DNA from: JBFKOL01 sp041628815
GTDB taxonomy: Bacteria; Bacteroidota; Bacteroidia; Chitinophagales; Saprospiraceae
Assembly: GCA_041628815.1 (NCBI GenBank)
Contig: JBFKOL010000298.1
Span: forward strand, 1-5,559
DNA length: 5,559 nt
Reading direction: 5' to 3'
Shown: in pieces, positions 1 to 5,559 of the stretch
Position numbering within the stretch: the stretch's first letter is position 1
Layout: every line of letters begins with the position of its first letter
The notes under the pieces: model-generated
Seen by the model: the letters and a program-made list of their open reading frames with translations, nothing else
Told to the model about the DNA's origin: nothing
Databases searched by the model: none
Translations under genes and position numbers: made by a program

Positions 1-78
1 ATCTGTCCGGCCCGCCCAATTTACACTCGTAATAGTCACCAGGTTTAATTATGCCGATAATATGAATATATTCAATCC

Positions 79-1149
79 ATGCTTTCACTTCTTCGATCCT
101 TAAAACGCAAAACCACCATGTCTTCCGGTATACGTAAATACCTCATTTATGCCACGGGAGAACTACTGCTCGTTGCATTAGGTATTCTGATCGCTTTACA
201 GGTGAATAATTGGAATAGCAAGAGGATAGCAAACAATGCTTTCCGTGATTCACTCGAATTGGTTTACAACGCGGTCAAAACAGATCTCGACTGGCTGCAA
301 CATTCCGGGATAACGATAGGACAACAAATTGATACGATCAATCGACTTCTACACGATCCTTTGCTTCGAGTCGATTACAAATTGGTGCATAAATTATTTT
401 GGCTGGACTCAGATCCTACTTTCTTTGACAGCGATACCGAATTCCTGTTTACCGGATTAAAAGAAGACATTTCTTCAATGGTTCAAAAAGAGCTGGTCAA
501 AGAAATATCGAACTACGTCAACAATTTGAAATTCTTCATACGTGAAAGTGAACGGAGCCAATCTACGGTATTGACGAAAACCCTTCTGGATCTTGGGATC
601 CCCAATACGTTTCCGTCCTTTGGATATTCCCCGTTGACAGATTTTACCGATTTCAATCCTTCTCAAATGGGTGCAGATGACCTGGATAATTTAAAAAAAT
701 TTGTAGGTTCTAAACCATTCAGAAGTGCCCTGTTTTCGCTATTGAATAATAAATCGAAACTTGTAGGATTGATCATTGACAATCTTTCTCAGGACGGCCG
801 ATCCATCATGGAAAAAATACGTAATTACGACCCTAAAGTGCTTCTTCTCTACGATGATATTGGTATTGTCGGGAATGCCACAGCCGGCGGATGGGCGCAA
901 TCTACTCCAATGTTTATAAGTGATCCGGACCTGGCCCTATGGGAGATCAGGACAGAACTGCAAGATGGTTTCATTAAATTCAGAAACCGCAACAGCTGGA
1001 ATCAGAATTGGGGCGGTGACCCCACTTTGTCAGGAGAAGCGATGTATTATGGCCGGGATATCCCGGTGCAAAAAGGCTCATACCACATCCGGCTCGATTT
1101 GAGTGCCAATCGATATGAAATTACTCCTGCGCAATCTGACGTGAACTAA
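79..1149 (+). CDS. DUF6090-like membrane-anchored protein with C-terminal SusE/SusF-like domain
   Basis: Function unknown; probably a single-pass inner-membrane protein exposing a binding domain to the periplasm. Seen: a basic N-terminus (residues 1-20), one hydrophobic segment at about 22-41 followed by the motif QVNNWN (41-46), a pattern typical of Bacteroidota DUF6090 proteins. A mostly helical middle follows (about 50-250). The last part, about 260-349, changes character: IVGNATAGGW (263-272), IKFRNRNSWNQNWGG (299-313) and a final SYHIRLDL strand match the pattern of SusE/SusF C-terminal carbohydrate-binding domains. Aromatics W272, W307 and W311 are kept. The basic N-terminus predicts the C-terminal part outside the cytoplasm. 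At 356 residues it is longer than the roughly 250 I expect for DUF6090, and the extra length is this domain. The ATG at 79 is the first after an in-frame stop at 58-60 and gives the usual spacing before KYLIYATGE; ATG 118 is the alternative. No Shine-Dalgarno or clear promoter is visible. The domain assignments are from memory of family patterns; the reading frame is certain. Confidence 0.88.
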   Translation: MLSLLRSLKRKTTMSSGIRKYLIYATGELLLVALGILIALQVNNWNSKRIANNAFRDSLELVYNAVKTDLDWLQHSGITIGQQIDTINRLLHDPLLRVDYKLVHKLFWLDSDPTFFDSDTEFLFTGLKEDISSMVQKELVKEISNYVNNLKFFIRESERSQSTVLTKTLLDLGIPNTFPSFGYSPLTDFTDFNPSQMGADDLDNLKKFVGSKPFRSALFSLLNNKSKLVGLIIDNLSQDGRSIMEKIRNYDPKVLLLYDDIGIVGNATAGGWAQSTPMFISDPDLALWEIRTELQDGFIKFRNRNSWNQNWGGDPTLSGEAMYYGRDIPVQKGSYHIRLDLSANRYEITPAQSDVN

Positions 1150-1154
1150 TTCTA

Positions 1155-4100
1155 TCAGTGGGATCTCCTAAGGTCTACCGTGTTGGGATAGTCCTGGTTT
1201 TCTGGGACGCGTTTGATTTCGATATGTTGTGTAGGCACCTCCATCTTTTCCACATAGCGGTATGAGCCCTCTGGAGAAGTCGCCGGGTTAATGATAGGTG
1301 TACGTTGCCGGATGCTGTGGTTGAAGTCCCAAAATCTGGAGATCCTTCTGCCTTCGGCTTCATAACTGTTGACCGGAAAAGTATCATAATTGCGGCCACC
1401 CGGATGTGCCACGTGGTACGTACATCCCCCAATCGATCGCTCATTCCAGGTGTCATATATATCGAATACCAGTGGTACATCGACCCCTACCGTAGGGTGC
1501 AGTGCAGAGGGTGGATTCCAGGCTTTATAACGTATACCCGCCACAAACTTGCCCTGGACGGCCGTCGAAGTCAACGGTATATCCACCTGGTTGCACAACA
1601 GCTTATAACGCTCTACATTGAATCCTTCAAGGCTCACCTCGACGCGTTCGAGCGATGAATCGACGTAACGAGATGTGCCGGTGCTGGTCATTTCCTCACC
1701 CAATACATTCCAAGGCTCGATGGCTGCACGCAATGTAATCCTTGTATCCTTCACCTGGGCTTCTCCCAATATGGGAAACCTGAATTCGAAAAAGGGTGCC
1801 AGCCAGTCAGGTTCGAATTTAAACCCGTGAGACCGGATGTAGTCAATGACATCATCCATATCTTCTTTTACGAAGTGATGAATGAGAAATTTGTCGTGTA
1901 GCTGTGTGCCCCACCGCACCAGCCTCTGCCGGTAGGGGCGAAGCCAAAAGCAGGTAGTGAGTACGCGTATGAGCAAGAATTGAACGAGACACATTTCCCT
2001 GTGTGGCGGCATATCGAATCCCCTCATCTCCAGGATGCCCAATCGACCCGATTGTGAATCGGGGTTGTAGAGTTTGTCGATGCAAAACTCGGCGCGATGG
2101 GTGTTGCCGGTAATATCAATCAGGAGATTGCGAAAAATACGGTCTACGATCCACGCAGGAGGGTCTTCGAACTTGTCGACCTGGTCAAAGGCGATTTCCA
2201 GTTCGTAAAGAGTCTCAAGCCTGCCTTCGTCAACCCTCGGTGCCTGGCTCGTCGGGCCGATAAATGCGGAAGAAAACAGGTAAGAGAGACCTGGGTGATT
2301 TTGCCAGAAATTGACAAAGCTGCGCAATAGGTGGGGTTTTCTCAGCAACGGGCTGTCTGCGGGTGTTATACCCCCTAACGTTATGTGATTTCCGCCGCCT
2401 GTACCCGTGTGACGGCCATCCAGCATGAACTTTTCGGGACTTAACATGCTTGCCTTTGCTGCTTCAAAAAGCGTCGTATAATTTTTAACCAATTCCTGCC
2501 ATGATGACGCAGGGTGGATGTTAACTTCAATCACGCCTGGGTCCGGACCTACTACTATTTTTTCAACCCTTGTGTCGTAAGGAGGGGCATAACCTTCAAG
2601 AACGACGGACAAATTCAATGTGGCACATACATCTTCGATAATGTGACAAAGCTCGAGGTAGGGTTCAATGGACTTCAGGGGCGGCATAAACAGGAAAAGC
2701 CTTCCTTGACGCACCTCGGCACAAAGTGCGGTTCTGATGACATTCGGCTTGACAGATGATACATCTTCTTTTTCTGTATGGGAATCGGCAGTCAAGTTTT
2801 CATATTGAGGCAATGCACCTAAATCTTCCAGGGGACTCGGTTCCAGGACTTGCTCTTCAATCGAAGGGGCTACCTGGGGGAGCCTTTTCAACGGTAATCG
2901 TAATCCTATTGGAGAATTTCCGGGCATCAGGAAAACATGCCCGGATTTTAGTTTCCATGGACCACTTATCCATTTTCCCTGATCGTATTGGAAATCGAGT
3001 GGTAGCGCAAATCCCGCTGGTTTATCCAGACCTCGTCTGAATACGTCGTCAAATTTGCCGTAAATCAACTTTTCATGTTCAGCTATCGCTTTTGGGTCGA
3101 TTTGAAGAGGCAACTGCTCCTTTTCCCACATGAAATAATATACGTCTTCATAACAAGGATGAATATGCCGTGAATCCAGTCCTATGGATTCGCATAACTT
3201 ACCTATCAACCGTTCCGCATCACGATCCTCTGCATAAGGGGCCATTAAAGGGTTGCCCATCAATCTTTGATTCTTCCAGACCGGTTCTCCGTCTTTTCTC
3301 CAGAGCAGGGCATATTGCCACCTTGGTAAAGGTTCTCCCGGGTACCACTTGCCCTGTCCGAAATGCATTAGACCTTCTGGGGCTAGGTCATCGCGAAGCC
3401 TTAATGCAAGATGCATCGCCAGCTCTTTTTTTGACGCGCCATCAGCTTGGTCGTTCCACTCCGGCGAGTCGCGGTCTAGAGTTGAAACGAAGGTGGGTTC
3501 TCCTCCCATGGTCAATCGCAGGTCTTCACGTTTTATTATAGAATCCAGGTGCAGCCCTAGATGATTGATCTGGGTCCATTGCGCATCGGAATATGGTTTG
3601 GTTACGCGAGGTCTTTCATAGATCCGTTCTATATTGTTTTCGTAACTGAATGTTACCTGGCAGGGCTCCGTGAAACCTGTAAGAGGGGCGGCACTTTCAT
3701 AATCGGGCGTGGCCGCGAGAGGAATATGACCTTCTCCTGCGAGAAGTCCTGAAGTAGGATCCAGTCCTATCCATCCCGCTCCCGGTATATACACCTCGGT
3801 CCATGCGTGTAAATCTGTAAAGTCCTTGTCTGTTCCAGCCGGACCTTCAACGGGCTTTTCATCCGCCTTCAGCTGAACCAGGTATCCAGAAACAAACCTA
3901 GCAGCAAGCCCGAAATGCCGCAACACCTGCACCATCAGCCAGGCAGAATCCCTGCAAGAACCTATGGCGGATTCCAGGGTGGTCTCGCAGGGTTGAACTC
4001 CGGCTTCGAGGCGGATGGAATAATTGATGTCTTTGTTCATAGCCTGGTTCAGCCTGACCAGAAAATCTATTGTATGCTCTTTTTCTTTCAGATTGTTGGT

Positions 4101-4496
4101 TGCTATCCATTCTGTCAGGAGGGGACCATCTTCCCTGATTTCAAGATAAGGGGCAAGTTCTTTGAGAAGCTGGTCCTTATAGGTGAAGGGAAAATTTTCG
4201 GCATATTCTTCCAGAAAAAAATCAAAAGGATTGATATTGATCATATCCGCAATGACTTCAACATCAATGGACAATTCATGAATTTTGTCCGGAAATACAA
4301 TCCTTGCCAGGTAATTGCCAAAAGGATCCTGTTGCCAGTTGATGAAATGATTTTCGGGAAGAATCTTCAAAGAATAGCCTAGGATAGGCGTCCTGCTGTG
4401 TGGTGCAGGCCTGAGACGGACAATCTGTGGAGAAACTGCCACGAGCTTGTCATACGAGTACCTAGTGTGGTGCCTGACGGCAACATGTATGGACAT
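1155..4496 (-). CDS. Transglutaminase family protein with DUF2126 putative amidoligase domain (COG4196 type)
   Basis: A large cytoplasmic two-enzyme protein (no signal peptide or membrane segment seen). Residues 1-85 form the bacterial transglutaminase N-terminal domain (RHHTRYSYD, VRLRPAPHSRTPILGYSL). Residues about 150-255 are the transglutaminase-like core with the expected triad: C181 in GSCRDSAW, H230 in TDLHAWTEVY and D246 in GLDPTSG. Such domains can be amidases or peptidases rather than cross-linking enzymes. Residues about 325-1105 are DUF2126, a putative amidoligase proposed to share the glutamine synthetase/GCS fold: MGGEPTFVS (330-338), GQGKWYPGEPLPRWQYALLW (380-399), IEVNIHP (656-662), DGRHTGTGGGNH (693-704), LEMRGFDMPPH (822-832) and a terminal GGRNYDTFPVNSYEAEGRR. 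An acidic, weakly conserved-looking linker spans about 545-590. The length of 1113 fits the family and no frameshift is seen. ATG 4496 is the only in-frame ATG after a stop at 4527-4529, and MSIHVAVRHHTRYSYD is a normal family N-terminus. It is divergent from the ATP-grasp gene and convergent with the DUF6090-like gene. The substrate is unknown. Confidence 0.96.
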   Translation of the reverse strand: MSIHVAVRHHTRYSYDKLVAVSPQIVRLRPAPHSRTPILGYSLKILPENHFINWQQDPFGNYLARIVFPDKIHELSIDVEVIADMININPFDFFLEEYAENFPFTYKDQLLKELAPYLEIREDGPLLTEWIATNNLKEKEHTIDFLVRLNQAMNKDINYSIRLEAGVQPCETTLESAIGSCRDSAWLMVQVLRHFGLAARFVSGYLVQLKADEKPVEGPAGTDKDFTDLHAWTEVYIPGAGWIGLDPTSGLLAGEGHIPLAATPDYESAAPLTGFTEPCQVTFSYENNIERIYERPRVTKPYSDAQWTQINHLGLHLDSIIKREDLRLTMGGEPTFVSTLDRDSPEWNDQADGASKKELAMHLALRLRDDLAPEGLMHFGQGKWYPGEPLPRWQYALLWRKDGEPVWKNQRLMGNPLMAPYAEDRDAERLIGKLCESIGLDSRHIHPCYEDVYYFMWEKEQLPLQIDPKAIAEHEKLIYGKFDDVFRRGLDKPAGFALPLDFQYDQGKWISGPWKLKSGHVFLMPGNSPIGLRLPLKRLPQVAPSIEEQVLEPSPLEDLGALPQYENLTADSHTEKEDVSSVKPNVIRTALCAEVRQGRLFLFMPPLKSIEPYLELCHIIEDVCATLNLSVVLEGYAPPYDTRVEKIVVGPDPGVIEVNIHPASSWQELVKNYTTLFEAAKASMLSPEKFMLDGRHTGTGGGNHITLGGITPADSPLLRKPHLLRSFVNFWQNHPGLSYLFSSAFIGPTSQAPRVDEGRLETLYELEIAFDQVDKFEDPPAWIVDRIFRNLLIDITGNTHRAEFCIDKLYNPDSQSGRLGILEMRGFDMPPHREMCLVQFLLIRVLTTCFWLRPYRQRLVRWGTQLHDKFLIHHFVKEDMDDVIDYIRSHGFKFEPDWLAPFFEFRFPILGEAQVKDTRITLRAAIEPWNVLGEEMTSTGTSRYVDSSLERVEVSLEGFNVERYKLLCNQVDIPLTSTAVQGKFVAGIRYKAWNPPSALHPTVGVDVPLVFDIYDTWNERSIGGCTYHVAHPGGRNYDTFPVNSYEAEGRRISRFWDFNHSIRQRTPIINPATSPEGSYRYVEKMEVPTQHIEIKRVPENQDYPNTVDLRRSH

Positions 4497-4507
4497 AAAT
4501 GGTTGAA

Positions 4508-4535
4508 TTGTGCCGAAATATATCGCCTAAATTTG
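4508..4535 (+). promoter_or_regulatory. Candidate Bacteroidota promoter (TTG / TAAATTTG), distal
   Basis: TTG at 4508-4510 and TAAATTTG at 4528-4535 are separated by 17 bases. The second element matches the Bacteroidota -7 consensus TAnnTTTG at every fixed position, and the spacing fits the known range. Transcription would begin near 4541 and give a leader of roughly 115-120 bases before the ATP-grasp start at 4659. Such short motifs arise by chance in AT-rich DNA, so this is only a candidate. Confidence 0.35.
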
Positions 4536-4600
4536 TTCGACCTTCCAGGGGATAATCAGAATTTATACTATTTTTTTGCAGTGCCTTTAAAACCAATGTA

Positions 4601-4613
4601 AAAATGACATTTT
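4601..4613. repeat. 13-base perfect palindrome AAAATGACATTTT, possible operator
   Basis: Two six-base arms, AAAATG and CATTTT, flank a single central A at 4607. The right arm overlaps the TTTG element of the proximal promoter candidate at 4611-4614, so a dimeric regulator bound here could block or tune that promoter. It is short and AT-rich, and no second copy was noticed elsewhere in the gap, so chance remains a reasonable explanation. Confidence 0.3.
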
Positions 4614-4640
4614 GAATCTGAAATATAGAACTTATCTTTT
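4611..4640 (+). promoter_or_regulatory. Candidate Bacteroidota promoter (TTTG / TATCTTTT), proximal
   Basis: TTTG at 4611-4614 and TATCTTTT at 4633-4640 are 18 bases apart. The second element departs from TAnnTTTG only in its last base. Transcription would start about ten bases before the ATP-grasp ATG at 4659, a very short leader. It competes with the candidate at 4508-4535; the sequence alone does not say which is used. Confidence 0.3.
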
Positions 4641-4658
4641 CCTTCAATATCTTATAGT

Positions 4659-5559
4659 ATGACAAGTTACACGCCTTTTGCGTCTTACAGACACGATTCT
4701 TCATTGAATGACGAGGTATGGAAAGATGCATCCAGCGTACGCGAACCTTATAAAACTGTCTACCAACTTATAGCCTCTATGAATCCGGAGGACTACAGAA
4801 AACTTAATGAATATGCCAAGCTTTCCTTTCTGAATCAGGGCATCACCTATGCGGTATATTCCGAGGAGAAAGGCGGCACAGAAAAAATATTTCCGTTTGA
4901 CTTGTTTCCCAGGATCATTGATAAAAGAGAATGGGAGGTGCTGGAAAGTGGTCTGATTCAAAGAAACCTTGCACTGAACCTGTTCATTAAAGATGCTTAC
5001 AAGGCCAAGAAAATTTTCAAGAACAAGGTGGTGCCTGAGGAGTTGATTGCTTCATCTAAGCACTACCTGCCCATAATGGAAGAGATCTCTCCTCCCGGAG
5101 ATGTTTATACACATATATGCGGCACAGACCTGATAAGGCATTACGATGGAAGATTTTACGTGTTGGAAGACAATCTGAGAAGTCCCTCAGGTGTGAGCTA
5201 TGTAGTTTCAAACCGGAAAGCGATGCATCGTGCTTTTACCGATCTTTTCCACAACCTGCAGATAAAAGACGTGGAAGTATATCCTACCGAGTTGCTCAAG
5301 ATTCTCGAATCGGTTGCTCCCGAAAATACGGCCAATCCTGTTTGTGTATTGTTGACGCCCGGCATGTACAACTCCGCGTATTATGAGCACTCCTTTCTTG
5401 CGCAATATATGGGGATCGACCTGGTAGAAGGCCCGGATTTGTATGTTGAAAATGATTATGTATACCTCAAGACCATTCACGGGGGAGTCAAGGTTGATGT
5501 TATATACCGGCGTATTGATGACGATTTTTTAGATCCCTCTGTTTTCAGAAAAGATTCTC
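4659..5559 (+). CDS. Circularly permuted ATP-grasp family protein (COG2308; DUF404/DUF407), 3' end outside window
   Basis: The N-terminal 300 residues of a circularly permuted ATP-grasp protein, a family predicted to form amide bonds by ATP-dependent carboxylate activation; its substrate is not established. The frame is open from ATG 4659 to the window edge. Motifs seen: IFPFDLFPRII (77-87), GLIQRNLALNLFIKDAY (98-114), YTHICGTDLIR (150-160), YVLEDNLRSPSGVSYV (167-182), LLTPGMYNSAYYEHSFLAQ (231-249), LVEGPDLYV (255-263) and VDVIYRRIDDDFLDP (279-293), all in the order expected for COG2308. Family members are about 470-490 residues, so roughly the last third is missing, cut by the window edge and not by mutation. 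ATG 4659 is the first in-frame ATG after a stop at 4626-4628; there is no Shine-Dalgarno, as is common in Bacteroidota. It is divergent from the transglutaminase/DUF2126 gene with 162 bases between the starts. In related genomes an alpha-E (DUF403) gene often follows, which would lie beyond the right edge. Confidence 0.95.
   Translation, partial: MTSYTPFASYRHDSSLNDEVWKDASSVREPYKTVYQLIASMNPEDYRKLNEYAKLSFLNQGITYAVYSEEKGGTEKIFPFDLFPRIIDKREWEVLESGLIQRNLALNLFIKDAYKAKKIFKNKVVPEELIASSKHYLPIMEEISPPGDVYTHICGTDLIRHYDGRFYVLEDNLRSPSGVSYVVSNRKAMHRAFTDLFHNLQIKDVEVYPTELLKILESVAPENTANPVCVLLTPGMYNSAYYEHSFLAQYMGIDLVEGPDLYVENDYVYLKTIHGGVKVDVIYRRIDDDFLDPSVFRKDS

Larger units (their letters stand above)
4497..4658. 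promoter_or_regulatory. Divergent intergenic promoter region between the DUF2126 and ATP-grasp genes
   Basis: This 162-base gap separates the starts of two divergently transcribed genes and is the only sizeable non-coding stretch in the window. It is visibly more AT-rich than the flanking genes, includes a run of seven T (4571-4577), and must hold promoters for both directions if each gene has its own. No tRNA, riboswitch or small-protein gene is apparent. Short open frames entering it from either side (for example a minus-strand frame covering 4462-4731) overlap the real genes and show no family features. Confidence 0.8.

Noticed and set aside
1152..1190. CTATC (1152-1156) and GATAG (1186-1190) as a terminator stem at the convergent junction
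   Set aside because: The arms are only five bases, the loop is about 29 bases and no T-tract follows closely; this is expected by chance.
1305..1658. A 117-codon plus-strand open frame opposite the C-terminus of the DUF2126 protein
   Set aside because: It is antisense to conserved DUF2126 sequence, with no family features and no promoter or leader signals.
3170..3541. A 123-codon plus-strand open frame opposite the middle of DUF2126, overlapping a second one at 3349-3564
   Set aside because: Two mutually overlapping frames antisense to the GQGKWYPGEP region are best explained by the base composition of the real gene.
3915..4382. A 155-codon plus-strand open frame opposite the transglutaminase domain
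   Set aside because: It lies wholly antisense to a gene with strong family motifs, has no recognisable domain, and its composition (many H, Q, G and F) looks like a shadow frame of the coding strand.
4571..4577. A run of seven T, considered as part of an intrinsic terminator
   Set aside because: No stable GC-rich hairpin precedes it on either strand, and it lies upstream of both genes where a terminator is not expected, unless part of an attenuator for which I see no structure.
4462..4731. An 89-codon minus-strand frame spanning the intergenic gap and both gene starts
   Set aside because: It overlaps the starts of both real genes, contains no recognisable motif, and its C-terminal part is an alternative frame of the transglutaminase gene.
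5117..5480. Open frames of about 90 codons on both strands within the right-hand gene
   Set aside because: Both overlap the ATP-grasp frame, which has clear family motifs throughout; neither alternative resembles a known protein.
1..5559. CRISPR arrays, tRNA or rRNA genes, insertion sequences and attachment sites
   Set aside because: No regularly spaced repeats, cloverleaf-like sequence, transposase motifs or terminal inverted repeats were found; nearly all of the window is occupied by three long genes.

Overview
The window looks like chromosomal DNA of a Bacteroidota (Bacteroidetes) bacterium. The evidence is a DUF6090-type N-terminus (a family known mainly from this phylum), a SusE/SusF-like domain on the same protein, AT-rich leaders without clear Shine-Dalgarno sequences, and TAnnTTTG-like promoter elements in the one real intergenic gap. 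The genus cannot be determined.

Layout. (1) Bases 1-78 are a left flank with no gene I can call confidently; an open minus-strand frame crosses the edge and is reported as a finding. (2) Bases 79-1149 (+) encode a 356-residue membrane-anchored protein: a DUF6090-like N-terminus with one transmembrane helix, a helical middle, and a C-terminal domain resembling the carbohydrate-binding domains of SusE/SusF. (3) Bases 1155-4496 (-) encode a 1113-residue protein with a bacterial transglutaminase N-terminal domain, a transglutaminase-like core with an intact Cys-His-Asp triad, and a large C-terminal DUF2126 (putative amidoligase, COG4196) region. It converges on the first gene with five bases between the stop codons. 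(4) Bases 4497-4658 are a 162-base divergent promoter region. (5) From 4659 (+) to the right edge runs a 3'-truncated gene of the circularly permuted ATP-grasp family (COG2308; DUF404/DUF407).

How the genes fit together. Transglutaminase/DUF2126 proteins and circularly permuted ATP-grasp proteins belong to a recurrent bacterial neighbourhood that usually also holds an alpha-E (DUF403) protein, a second small transglutaminase and sometimes a proteasome-like NTN hydrolase. It has been proposed from comparative genomics to make and break amide or peptide bonds, but its substrate is not known to me. Here the two large components are transcribed divergently from a shared gap. The remaining partners, if present, probably lie to the right of the window. 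The DUF6090/SusE-like gene has no evident functional tie to this system beyond adjacency.
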